Source: Cervus elaphus (lineage: Eukaryota > Chordata > Mammalia > Artiodactyla > Cervidae). Taken from it: 64,000 nt of DNA. This document shows positions 45,601-57,632 of this stretch, piece by piece (position 1 is the stretch's first letter; each line of letters starts with the position of its first letter). The translations under genes were made by a program, and so were the position numbers. The notes beneath the pieces were generated by a model. It was given only the letters and a program-made list of their open reading frames with translations, had not been told where the DNA came from and ran no database searches. The DNA is taken from NCBI RefSeq assembly GCF_910594005.1, contig NW_025316724.1:186001-250000 (forward strand). Reading direction: 5' to 3'.

Positions 45601-48600
45601 GGGGCCCTGCTGGGTCCTGCCCCTGGCCGGTGGGGCCTCTGAGCACAACCGGCCCTCTCCCGCTGGAAGACCTCCCCGGCTGCCTCCAAAGGCCGCTTTG
45701 CAAGCACTCTGGCCGGCTGTTCCCGCCAGCCGCGCACAATGCTCCCAAGCCCGGGAGAAAAGCGCTTCGGGGTGGTGCTCTCTCCCGGCCCTTGCCCCTG
45801 AGCCTGGGGGCCAGGCAGGGGCTCCACACTCCCAGGCCAAGGCAGAACCACATGCACACGTCTGTTCCTGCCCCCTGCACCGGCAGAGAGCTCGGGGGAG
45901 CCAGAGTCTGTCAGGCAGCTGCTGGGCTGGCCGCCTGTGTGGGAAGGGGCAGAGCCGACCTAGGGGCACCCTGGGCCTCTTGCTCTCCCTGCTGCCCTGA
46001 GGCTGCTGGGCCAAAGAGGTCTTGAGCATCCAGCCCCTTCCTGGTCCCTTCCCTCTGACGAGGCCCTCTGAGCTCCAGCACCTTGCAGTGTGGAGACAGC
46101 CCCTGCCAGCAACCTACTCTCCAAAGAGGCCTCGAGCGAGGCCTAGGCCCAGGGGAAAGGCACCAGCGGGGATGAGCCTGGGGAGGCGCCCGGGCATGTC
46201 TGGACCCAGTCCCCGCAGCCTGCCCCTTGGTGGGGCAGTACCCCCGGAGGCCAGGAAGGCCTGGGCAAGGCTGGCCAGGGGCAGGGGCCCTGCTGGGTCC
46301 TGCCCCTGGCCGGTGGGGCCTCTGAGCACAACCGGCCCTCTCCCGCTGGAAGACCTCCCCGGCTGCCTCCAAAGGCCGCTTTGCAAGCACTCTGGCCGGC
46401 TGTTCCCGCCAGCCGCGCACAATGCTCCCAAGCCCGGGAGAAAAGCGCTTCGGGGTGGTGCTCTCTCCCGGCCCTTGCCCCTGAGCCTGGGGGCCAGGCA
46501 GGGGCTCCACACTCCCAGGCCAAGGCAGAACCACATGCACACGTCTGTTCCTGCCCCCTGCACCGGCAGAGAGCTCGGGGGAGCCAGAGTCTGTCAGGCA
46601 GCTGCTGGGCTGGCCGCCTGTGTGGGAAGGGGCAGAGCCGACCTAGGGGCACCCTGGGCCTCTTGCTCTCCCTGCTGCCCTGAGGCTGCTGGGCCAAAGA
46701 GGTCTTGGGCATCCAGCCCCTTGCTGGTCCCTTCCCTCTGACGAGGCCCTCTGAGCTCCAGCACCTTGCAGTGTGGAGACAGCCCCTGCCAGCAACCTCC
46801 TCTCCAAGGAGGCCTCGAGCGAGGCCTAGGCCCAGGGGAAAGGCACCAGCGGGGATGAGCCTGGGGAGGCGCCCGGGCATGTCTGGACCCAGTCCCCGCA
46901 GCCTGCCCCTTGCTGGGGCAGTACCCCCGGAGGCCAGGAAGGCCTGGGCAAGGCTGGCCAGGGGCAGGGGCCCTGCTGGGTCCTGCCCCTGGCCTGTTGG
47001 GCCTCTGAGCACAACCGGCCCTCTTCCGCTGGAAGACCTCCCCGGCTGCCTCCAAAGGCCGCTTTGCAAGCACTCTGGCCGGCTGTTCCCGCCAGCCGCG
47101 CACAATGCTCCCAAGCCCGGGAGAAAAGCGCTTCGGGGTGGTGCTCTCTCCCGGCCCTTGCCCATGAGCCTGGGGGCCAGGCAGGGGGTCCACACTCCCA
47201 GGCCAAGGCAGAACCACATGCACACGTCTGTTCCTGCCCCCTGCACCGGCAGAGAGCTCGGGGGAGCCAGAGTCTGTCAGGCAGCTGCTGGGCTGGCCGC
47301 CTGTGTGGGAAGGGGCAGAGCCGACCTAGGGGCACCCTGGGCCTCTTGCTCTCCCTGCTGCCCTGAGGCTGCTGGGCCAAAGAGGTCTTGGGCATCCAGC
47401 CCCTTGCTGGTCCCTTCCCTCTGACGAGGCCCTCTGAGCTCCAGCACCTTGCAGTGTGGAGACAGCCCCTGCCAGCAACCTCCTCTCCAAGGAGGCCTCA
47501 AGCGAGGCCTAGGCCCAGGGGAAAGGCACCAGCGGGGATGAGCCTGGGGAGGCGCCCGGGCATGTCTGGACCCAGTCCCCGCAGCCTGCCCCTTGCTGGG
47601 GCAGTACCCCCGGAGGCCAGGAAGGCCTGGGCAAGGCTGGCCAGGGGCAGGGGCCCTGCTGGGTCCTGCCCCTGGCCGGTGGGGCCTCTGAGCACAACCG
47701 GCCCTCTCCCGCTGGAAGACCTCCCCGGCTGCCTCCAAAGGCCGCTTTGCAAGCACTCTGGCCGGCTGTTCCCGCCAGCCGCGCACAATGCTCCCAAGCC
47801 CGGGAGAAAAGCGCTTCGGGGTGGTGCTCTCTCCCGGCCCTTGCCCCTGAGCCTGGGGGCCAGGCAGGGGCTCCACACTCCCAGGCCAAGGCAGAACCAC
47901 ATGCACACGTCTGTTCCTGCCCCCTGCACCGGCAGAGAGCTCGGGGGAGCCAGAGTCTGTCAGGCAGCTGCTGGGCTGGCCGCCTGTGTGGGAAGGGGCA
48001 GAGCCGACCTAGGGGCACCCTGGGCCTCTTGCTCTCCCTGCTGCCCTGAGGCTGCTGGGCCAAAGAGGTCTTGGGCATCCAGCCCCTTGCTGGTCCCTTC
48101 CCTCTGACGAGGCCCTCTGAGCTCCAGCACCTTGCAGTGTGGAGACAGCCCCTGCCAGCAACCTCCTCTCCAAGGAGGCCTCGAGCGAGGCCTAGGCCCA
48201 GGGGAAAGGCACCGGCGGGGATGAGCCTGGGGAGGCGCCCGGGCATGTCTGGACCCAGTCCCCGCAGCCTGCCCCTTGCTGGGGCAGTACCCCCGGAGGC
48301 CAGGAAGGCCTGGGCAAGGCTGGCCAGGGGCAGGGGCCCTGCTGGGTCCTGCCCCTGGCCGGTGGGGCCTCTGAGCACAACCGGCCCTCTCCCGCTGGAA
48401 GACCTCCCCGGCTGCCTCCAAAGGCCGCTTTGCAAGCACTCTGGCCGGCTGTTCCCGCCAGCCGCGCACAATGCTCCCAAGCCCGGGAGAAAAGCGCTTC
48501 GGGGTGGTGCTCTCTCCCGGCCCTTGCCCCTGAGCCTGGGGGCCAGGCAGGGGCTCCACACTCCCAGGCCAAGGCAGAACCACATGCACACGTCTGTTCC

Positions 48601-48753
48601 TGCCCCCTGCACCGGCAGAGAGCTCGGGGGAGCCAGAGTCTGTCAGGCAGCTGCTGGGCTGGCCGCCTGTGTGGGAAGGGGCAGAGCCGACCTAGGGGCA
48701 CCCTGGGCCTCTTGCTCTCCCTGCTGCCCTGAGGCTGCTGGGCCAAAGAGGTC
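41924..48753. repeat. hexamer repeat, monomers 62-65 and 68-71
   Basis: 62/68 are TTGAGC-TTCCTGG units. 63/69 share GGCCTGTTGGG, TCTTCCG and GCCCATGAG. 64/70 are CTCAAG-CACCAGCGG. 65/71 are CACCGGCGG near-consensus. The spacing is six monomers (4098 bp). 63 and 69 differ at GGGGCTCC/GGGGGTCC. The GCCCATGAG change is confined to these two units. Confidence 0.82.
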
Positions 48754-49436
48754 TTGGGCATCCAGCCCCTTGCTGGTCCCTTCCCTCTGACGAGGCCCTC
48801 TGAGCTCCAGCACCTTGCAGTGTGGAGACAGCCCCTGCCAGCAACCTCCTCTCCAAGGAGGCCTCGAGCGAGGCCTAGGCCCAGGGGAAAGGCACCAGCG
48901 GGGATGAGCCTGGGGAGGCGCCCGGGCATGTCTGGACCCAGTCCCCGCAGCCTGCCCCTTGCTGGGGCAGTAGCCCCGGAGGCCAGGAAGGCCTGGGCAA
49001 GGCTGGCCAGGGGCAGGGGCCCTGCTGGGTCCTGCCCCTGGCCTGTGGGGCCTCTGAGCACAACCGGCCCTCTCCCGCTGGAAGACCTCCCCGGCTGCCT
49101 CCAAAGGCCGCTTTGCAAGCACTCTGGCCGGCTGTTCCCGCCAGCCGCGCACAATGCTCCCAAGCCCGGGAGAAAAGCGCTTCGGGGTGGTGCTCTCTCC
49201 CGGCCCTTGCCCCTGAGCCTGGGGGCCAGGCAGGGGCTCCACACTCCCAGGCCAAGGCAGAACCACATGCACACGTCTGTTCCTGCCCCCTGCACCGGCA
49301 GAGAGCTCGGGGGAGCCAGAGTCTGTCAGGCAGCTGCTGGGCTGGCCGCCTGTGTGGGAAGGGGCAGAGCCGACCTAGGGGCACCCTGGGCCTCTTGCTC
49401 TCCCTGCTGCCCTGAGGCTGCTGGGCCAAAGAGGTC
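48754..49436. repeat. monomer 72, GTAGCCC unit
   Basis: CACCAGCGG, GTAGCCC and GGCCTGTGG, the same combination as monomers 7, 11 and 53. In 7, 11 and here it is followed by a CCTACTCT unit. Confidence 0.8.
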
Positions 49437-52400
49437 TTGGGCATCCAGCCCCTTGCTGGTCCCTTCCCTCTGACGAGGCCCTCTGAGCTCCAGCACCTTG
49501 CAGTGTGGAGACAGCCCCTGCCAGCAACCTACTCTCCAAAGAGGCCTCGAGCGAGGCCTAGGCCCAGGGGAAAGGCACCAGCGGGGATGAGCCTGGGGAG
49601 GCGCCCGGGCATGTCTGGACCCAGTCCCCGCAGCCTGCCCCTTGGTGGGGCAGTACCCCCGGAGGCCAGGAAGGCCTGGGCAAGGCTGGCCAGGGGCAGG
49701 GGCCCTGCTGGGTCCTGCCCCTGGCCGGTGGGGCCTCTGAGCACAACCGGCCCTCTCCCGCTGGAAGACCTCCCCGGCTGCCTCCAAAGGCCGCTTTGCA
49801 AGCACTCTGGCCGGCTGTTCCCGCCAGCCGCGCACAATGCTCCCAAGCCCGGGAGAAAAGCGCTTCGGGGTGGTGCTCTCTCCCGGCCCTTGCCCCTGAG
49901 CCTGGGGGCCAGGCAGGGGCTCCACACTCCCAGGCCAAGGCAGAACCACATGCACACGTCTGTTCCTGCCCCCTGCACCGGCAGAGAGCTCGGGGGAGCC
50001 AGAGTCTGTCAGGCAGCTGCTGGGCTGGCCGCCTGTGTGGGAAGGGGCAGAGCCGAACTAGGGGCACCCTGGGCCTCTTGCTCTCCCTGCTGCCCTGAGG
50101 CTGCTGGGCCAAAGAGGTCTTGGGCATCCAGCCCCTTGCTGGTCCCTTCCCTCTGACGAGGCCCTCTGAGCTCCAGCACCTTGCAGTGTGGAGACAGCCC
50201 CTGCCAGCAACCTCCTCTCCAAGGAGGCCTCGAGCGAGGCCTAGGCCCAGGGGAAAGGCACCAGCGGGGATGAGCCTGGGGAGGCGCCCGGGCATGTCTG
50301 GACCCAGTCCCCGCAGCCTGCCCCTTGCTGGAGCAGTACCCCCGGAGGCCAGGAAGGCCTGGGCAAGGCTGGCCAGGGGCAGGGGCCCTGCTGGGTCCTG
50401 CCCCTGGCCGGTTGGGCCTCTGAGCACAACCGGCCCTCTTCCGCTGGAAGACCTCCCCGGCTGCCTCCAAAGGCCGCTTTGCAAGCACTCTGGCCGGCTG
50501 TTCCCGCCAGCCACGCACAATGCTCCCAAGCCCGGGAGAAAAGCGCTTCGGGGTGGTGCTCTCTCCCGGCCCTTGCCCCTGAGCCTGGGGGCCAGGCAGG
50601 GGCTCCACACTCCCAGGCCAAGGCAGAACCACATGCACACGTCTGTTCCTGCCCCCTGCACCGGCAGAGAGCTCGGGGGAGCCAGAGTCTGTCAGGCAGC
50701 TGCTGGGCTGGCCGCCTGTGTGGGAAGGGGCAGAGCCGACCTAGGGGCACCCTGGGCCTCTTGCTCTCCCTGCTGCCCTGAGGCTGCTGGGCCAAAGAGG
50801 TCTTGGGCATCCAGCCCCTTGCTGGTCCCTTCCCTCTGACGAGGCCCTCTGAGCTCCAGCACCTTGCAGTGTGGAGACAGCCCCTGCCAGCAACCTCCTC
50901 TCCAAGGAGGCCTCAAGCGAGGCCTAGGCCCAGGGGAAAGGCACCAGCGGGGATGAGCCTGGGGAGGCGCCCGGGCATGTCTGGACCCAGTCCCCGCAGC
51001 CTGCCCCTTGCTGGGGCAGTACCCCCGGAGGCCAGGAAGGCCTGGGCAAGGCTGGCCAGGGGCAGGGGCCCTGCTGGGTCCTGCCCCTGGCCGGTGGGGC
51101 CTCTGAGCACAACCGGCCCTCTCCCGCTGGAAGACCTCCCCGGCTGCCTCCAAAGGCCGCTTTGCAAGCACTCTGGCCGGCTGTTCCCGCCAGCCGCGCA
51201 CAATGCTCCCAAGCCCGGGAGAAAAGCGCTTCGGGGTGGTGCTCTCTCCCGGCCCTTGCCCCTGTGCCTGGGGGCCAGGCAGGGGCTCCACACTCCCAGG
51301 CCAAGGCAGAACCACATGGACACGTCTGTTCCTGCCCCCTGCACCGGCAGAGAGCTCGGGGGAGCCAGAGTCTGTCAGGCAGCTGCTGGGCTGGCCGCCT
51401 GTGTGGGAAGGGGCAGAGCCGACCTAGGGGCACCCTGGGCCTCTTGCTCTCCCTGCTGCCCTGAGGCTGCTGGGCCAAAGAGGTCTTGGGCATCCAGCCC
51501 CTTGCTGGTCCCTTCCCTCTGACGAGGCCCTCTGAGCTCCAGCACCTTGCAGTGTGGAGACAGCCCCTGCCAGCAACCTCCTCTCCAAGGAGGCCTCGAG
51601 CGAGGCCTAGGCCCAGGGGAAAGGCACCAGCGGGGATGAGCCTGGGGAGGCGCCCGGGCATGTCTGGACCCAGTCCCCGCAGCCTGCCCCTTGCTGGGGC
51701 AGTACCCCCGGAGGCCAGGAAGGCCTGGGCAAGGCTGGCCAGGGGCAGGGGCCCTGCTGGGTCCTGCCCCTGGCCGGTGGGGCCTCTGAGCACAACCGGC
51801 CCTCTTCCGCTGGAAGACCTCCCCGGCTGCCTCCAAAGGCCGCTTTGCAAGCACTCTGGCCGGCTGTCCCCGCAAGCCGCGCACAATGCTCCCAAGCCCG
51901 GGAGAAAAGCGCTTCGGGGTGGTGCTCTCTCCCGGCCCTTGCCCCTGAGCCTGGGGGCCAGGCAGGGGCTCCACACTCCCAGGCCAAGGCAGAACCACAT
52001 GCACACGTCTGTTCCTGCCCCCTGCACCGGCAGAGAGCTCGGGGGAGCCAGAGTCTGTCAGGCAGCTGCTGGGCTGGCCGCCTGTGTGGGAAGGGGCAGA
52101 GCCGACCTAGGGGCACCCTGGGCCTCTTGCTCTCCCTGCTGCCCTGAGGCTGCTGGGCCAAAGAGGTCTTGGGCATCCAGCCCCTTGCTGGTCCCTTCCC
52201 TCTGACGAGGCCCTCTGAGCTCCAGCACCTTGCAGTGTGGAGACAGCCCCTGCCAGCAACCTCCTCTCCAAGGAGGCCTCAAGCGAGGCCTAGGCCCAGG
52301 GGAAAGGCACAAGCGGGGATGAGCCTGGGGAGGCGCCCGGGCATGTCTGGACCCAGTCCCCGCAGCCTGCCCCTTGCTGGGGCAGTAGCCCCGGAGGCCA

Positions 52401-53534
52401 GGAAGGCCTGGGCAAGGCTGGCCAGGGGCAGGGGCCCTGCTGGGTCCTGCCCCTGGCCTGTGGGGCCTCTGAGCACAACCGGCCCTCTCCCGCTGGAAGA
52501 CCTCCCCGGCTGCCTCCAAAGGCCGCTTTGCAAGCACTCTGGCCGGCTGTTCCCGCCAGCCGCGCACAATGCTCCCAAGCCCGGGAGAAAAGCGCTTAGG
52601 GGTGGTGCTCTCTCCCGGCCCTTGCCCCTGAGCCTGGGGGCCAGGCAGGGGCTCCACACTCCCAGGCCAAGGCAGAACCACATGGACACGTCTGTTCCTG
52701 CCCCCTGCACCGGCAGAGAGCTCGGGGGAGCCAGAGTCTGTCAGGCAGCTGCTGGGCTGGCCGCCTGTGTGGGAAGGGGCAGAGCCGACCTAGGGGCACC
52801 CTGGGCCTCTTGCTCTCCCTGCTGCCCTGAGGCTGCTGGGCCAAAGAGGTCTTGGGCATCCAGCCCCTTGCTGGTCCCTTCCCTCTGACGAGGCCCTCTG
52901 AGCTCCAGCACCTTGCAGTGTGGAGACAGCCCCTGCCAGCAACCTCCTCTCCAAGGAGGCCTCAAGCGAGGCCTAGGCCCAGGGGAAAGGCACCGGCGGG
53001 GATGAGCCTGGGGAGGCGCCCGGGCATGTCTGGACCCAGTCCCCGCAGCCTGCCCCTTGCTGGGGCAGTACCCCCGGAGGCCAGGAAGGCCTGGGCAAGG
53101 CTGGCCAGGGGCAGGGGCCCTGCTGGGTCCTGCCCCTGGCCGGTGGGGCCTCTGAGCACAACCGGCCCTCTCCCGCTGGAAGACCTCCCCGGCTGCCTCC
53201 AAAGGCCGCTTTGCAAGCACTCTGGCCGGCTGTTCCCGCCAGCCGCGCACAATGCTCCCAAGCCCGGGAGAAAAGCGCTTCGGGGTGGTGCTCTCTCCCG
53301 GCCCTTGCCCCTGAGCCTGGGGGCCAGGCAGGGGCTCCACACTCCCAGGCCAAGGCAGAACCACATGCACACGTCTGTTCCTGCCCCCTGCACCGGCAGA
53401 GAGCTCGGGGGAGCCAGAGTCTGTCAGGCAGCTGCTGGGCTGGCCGCCTGTGTGGGAAGGGGCAGAGCCGACCTAGGGGCACCCTGGGCCTCTTGCTCTC
53501 CCTGCTGCCCTGAGGCTGCTGGGCCAAAGAGGTC
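49437..53534. repeat. block of monomers 73-78, second copy of 26-31
   Basis: 73 CCTACTCT; 74 TGGAGCAG + GGTTGGG + TCTTCCG, the same triple as 27; 75 CTCAAG-CACCAGCGG; 76 TCTTCCG with TGTCCCCGCAAGC; 77 CTCAAG with GTAGCCC and T at the 548-equivalent; 78 CTCAAG-CACCGGCGG. Differences from the first copy include CCGAACTAG in 73, AGCCACGC in 74, and CACAAGCGG, CTTAGG and CATGGAC in 77. Confidence 0.75.
50803..51485. repeat. monomer 75, chimeric unit
   Basis: The left two thirds match monomer 28 (CTCAAG, CACCAGCGG, TTGCT, GGCCGGTGG), its expected counterpart. The right part carries CCCCTGTGCCTGG and CATGGAC together, a pair otherwise found only in monomer 35. The switch lies between about the 548-equivalent (51093) and 51264. 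Crossover or conversion within a monomer is the simplest reading. Confidence 0.72.
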
Positions 53535-56266
53535 TTGGGCATCCAGCCCCTTGCTGGTCCCTTCCCTCTGACGAGGCCCTCTGAGCTCCAGCACCTTGCA
53601 GGGTGGAGACAGCCCCTGACAGCAACCTCCTCTCCAAGGAGGCCTCGAGCGAGGCCTAGGCCCAGGGGAAAGGCACCAGCGGGGATGAGCCTGGGGAGGC
53701 GCCCGGGCATGTCTGGACCCAGTCCCCGCAGCCTGCCCCTTGCTGGGGCAGTACCCCCGGAGGCCAGGAAGGCCTGGGCAAGGCTGGCCAGGGGCAGGGG
53801 CCCTGCTGGGTCCTGCCCCTGGCCTGTGGGGCCTCTGAGCACAACCGGCCCTCTCCCGCTGGAAGACCTCCCCGGCTGCCTCCAAAGGCCGCTTTGCAAG
53901 CACTCTGGCCGGCTGTTCCCGCCAGCCGCGCACAATGCTCCCAAGCCCGGGAGAAAAGCGCTTCGGGGTGGTGCTCTCTCCCGGCCCTTGCCCCTGAGCC
54001 TGGGGGCCAGGCAGGGGGTCCACACTCCCAGGCCAAGGCAGAACCACATGCACACGTCTGTTCCTGCCCCCTGCACTGGCAGAGAGCTCGGGGGAGCCAG
54101 AGTCTGTCAGGCAGCTGCTGGGCTGGCCGCCTGTGTGGGAAGGGGCAGAGCCGACCTAGGGGCACCCTGGGCCTCTTGCTCTCCCTGCTGCCCTGAGGCT
54201 GCTGGGCCAAAGAGGTCTTGGGCATCCAGCCCCTTGCTGGTCCCTTCCCTCTGACGAGGCCCTCTGAGCTCCAGCACCTTGCAGTGTGGAGACAGCCCCT
54301 GCCAGCAACCTCCTCTCCAAGGAGGCCTCAAGCGAGGCCTAGGCCCAGGGGAAAGGCACCAGCGGGGATGAGCCTGGGGAGGCGCCCGGGCATGTCTGGA
54401 CCCAGTCCCCGCAGCCTGCCCCTTGCTGGGGCAGTACCCTCGGAGGCCAGGAAGGCCTGGGCAAGGATGGCCAGGGGCAGGGGCCCTGCTGGGTCCTGCC
54501 CCTGGCCTGTGGGGCCTCTGAGCACAACCGGCCCTCTCCCGCTGGAAGACCTCCCCGGCTGCCTCCAAAGGCCGCTTTGCAAGCACTCTGGCCGGCTGTT
54601 CCCGCCAGCCGCGCACAATGCTCCCAAGCCCGGGAGAAAAGCGCTTCGGGGTGGTGCTCTCTCCCGGCCCTTGCCCCTGAGCCTGGGGGCCAGGCAGGGG
54701 CTCCACACTCCCAGGCCAAGGCAGAACCACATGCACACGTCTGTTCCTGCCCCCTGCACCGGCAGAGAGCTCGGGGGAGCCAGAGTCTGTCAGGCAGCTG
54801 CTGGGCTGGCCGCCTGTGTGGGAAGGGGCAGAGCCGACCTAGGGGCACCCTGGGCCTCTTGCTCTCCCTGCTGCCCTGAGACTGCTGGGCCAAAGAGGTC
54901 TTGGGCATCCAGCCCCTTGCTGGTCCCTTCCCTCTGACGAGGCCCTCTGAGCTCCAGCACCTTGCAGTGTGGAGACAGCCCCTGCCAGCAACCTCCTCTC
55001 CAAGGAGGCCTCAAGCGAGGCCTAGGCCCAGGGGAAAGGCACCGGCGGGGATGAGCCTGGGGAGGCGCCTGGGCATGTCTGGACCCAGTCCCCGCAGCCT
55101 GCCCCTTGCTGGGGCAGTACCCCCGGAGGCCAGGAAGGCCTGGGCAAGGCTGGCCAGGGGCAGGGGCCCTGCTGGGTCCTGCCCCTGGCCGGTGGGGCCT
55201 CTGAGCACAACCGGCCCTCTCCCGCTGGAAGACCTCCCCGGCTGCCTCCAAAGGCCACTTTGCAAGCACTCTGGCCGGCTGTTCCCGCCAGCCGCGCACA
55301 ATGCTCCCAAGCCCGGGAGAAAAGCGCTTCGGGGTGGTGCTCTCTCCCGGCCCTTGCCCCTGAGCCTGGGGGCCAGGCAGGGGCTCCACACTCCCAGGCC
55401 AAGGCAGAACCACATGCACACGTCTGTTCCTGCCCCCTGCACCGGCAGAGAGCTCGGGGGAGCCAGAGTCTGTCAGGCAGCTGCTGGGCTGGCCGCCTGT
55501 GTGGGAAGGGGCAGAGCCGACCTAGGGGCACCCTGGGCCTCTTGCTCTCCCTGCTGCCCTGAGGCTGCTGGGCCAAAGAGGTCTTGGGCATCCAGCCCCT
55601 TGCTGGTCCCTTCCCTCTGACGAGGCCCTCTGAGCTCCAGCACCTTGCAGTGTGGAGACAGCCCCTGCCAGCAACCTCCTCTCCAAGGAGGCCTCAAGCG
55701 AGGCCTAGGCCCAGGGGAAAGGCACCGGCGGGGATGAGCCTGGGGAGGCGCCCGGGCATGTCTGGACCCAGTCCCCGCAGCCTGCCCCTTGCTGGGGCAG
55801 TACCCCCGGAGGCCAGGAAGGCCTGGGCAAGGCTGGCCAGGGGCAGGGGCCCTGCTGGGTCCTGCCCCTGGCCGGTGGGGCCTCTGAGCACAACCGGCCC
55901 TCTCCCGCTGGAAGACCTCCCCGGCTGCCTCCAAAGGCCGCTTTGCAAGCACTCTGGCCGGCTGTTCCCGCCAGCCGCGCACAATGCTCCCAAGCCCGGG
56001 AGAAAAGCGCTTCGGGGTGGTGCTCTCTCCCGGCCCTTGCCCCTGAGCCTGGGGGCCAGGCAGGGGCTCCACACTCCCAGGCCAAGGCAGAACCACATGC
56101 ACACGTCTGTTCCTGCCCCCTGCACCGGCAGAGAGCTCGGGGGAGCCAGAGTCTGTCAGGCAGCTGCTGGGCTGGCCGCCTGTGTGGGAAGGGGCAGAGC
56201 CGACCTAGGGGCACCCTGGGCCTCTTGCTCTCCCTGCTGCCCTGAGGCTGCTGGGCCAAAGAGGTC
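53535..56266. repeat. block of monomers 79-82, second copy of 37-40
   Basis: 79 CTGACAGC + GGGGGTCC with private GCAGGGTGG and CACTGGCAG; 80 CTCAAG + CCCTCGG with private AAGGATGG and GAGACTGC; 81 GCGCCTGGGC + GGCCACTTTG; 82 CTCAAG + CACCGGCGG. 81 and 82 have GGCCGGTGG where 39 and 40 have GGCCTGTGG. Confidence 0.75.
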
Positions 56267-57632
56267 TTGGGCATCCAGCCCCTTGCTGGTCCCTTCCCTC
56301 TGACGAGGCCCTCTGAGCTCCAGCACCTTGCAGTGTGGAGACAGCCCCTGCCAGCAACCTCCTCTCCAAGGAGGCCTCGAGCGAGGCCTAGGCCCAGGGG
56401 AAAGGCACCAGCGGGGATGAGCCTGGGGAGGCGCCCGGGCATGTCTGGACCCAGTCCCCGCAGCCTGCCCCTTGCTGGGGCAGTACCCCCGGAGGCCAGG
56501 AAGGCCTGGGCAAGGCTTGCCAGGGGCAGGGGCCCTGCTGGGTCCTGCCCCTGGCCGGTGGGGCCTCTGAGCACAACCGGCCCTCTCCCGCTGGAAGACC
56601 TCCCCGGCTGCCTCCAAAGGCCACTTTGCAAGCACTCTGGCCGGCTGTTCCCGCCAGCCGCGCACAATGCTCCCAAGCCCGGGAGAAAAGCGCTTCGGGG
56701 TGGTGCTCTCTCCCGGCCCTTGCCCCTGAGCCTGGGGGCCAGGCAGGGGCTCCACACTCCCAGGCCAAGGCAGAACCACATGCACACGTCTGTTCCTGCC
56801 CCCTGCACCGGCAGAGAGCTCGGGGGAGCCAGAGTCTGTCAGGCAGCTGCTGGGCTGGCCGCCTGTGTGGGAAGGGGCAGAGCCGACCTAGGGGCACCCT
56901 GGGCCTCTTGCTCTCCCTGCTGCCCTGAGGCTGCTGGGCCAAAGAGGTCTTGGGCATCCAGCCCCTTGCTGGTCCCTTCCCTCTGACGAGGCCCTCTGAG
57001 CTCCAGCACCTTGCAGTGTGGAGACAGCCCCTGCCAGCAACCTCCTCTCCAAGGAGGCCTCAAGCGAGGCCTAGGCCCAGGGGAAAGGCACCGGCGGGGA
57101 TGAGCCTGGGGAGGCGCCCGGGCATGTCTGGACCCAGTCCCCGCAGCCTGCCCCTTGCTGGGGCAGTACCCCCGGAGGCCAGGAAGGCCTGGGCAAGGCT
57201 GGCCAGGGGCAGGGGCCCTGCTGGGTCCTGCCCCTGGCCGGTGGGGCCTCTGAGCACAACCGGCCCTCTCCCGCTGGAAGACCTCCCCGGCTGCCTCCAA
57301 AGGCCGCTTTGCAAGCACTCTGGCCGGCTGTTCCCGCCAGCCGCGCACAATGCTCCCAAGCCCGGGAGAAAAGCGCTTCGGGGTGGTGCTCTCTCCCGGC
57401 CCTTGCCCCTGAGCCTGGGGGCCAGGCAGGGGCTCCACACTCCCAGGCCAAGGCAGAACCACATGCACACGTCTGTTCCTGCCCCCTGCACCGGCAGAGA
57501 GCTCGGGGGAGCCAGAGTCTGTCAGGCAGCTGCTGGGCTGGCCGCCTGTGTGGGAAGGGGCAGAGCCGACCTAGGGGCACCCTGGGCCTCTTGCTCTCCC
57601 TGCTGCCCTGAGGCTGCTGGGCCAAAGAGGTC
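56267..57632. repeat. monomers 83-84
   Basis: 83 has GGCCACTTTG, otherwise seen only in 39 and 81, and a private G to T in the left arm of the long hairpin (GGCTTGCC near 56518). 84 is CTCAAG-CACCGGCGG. Confidence 0.78.
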
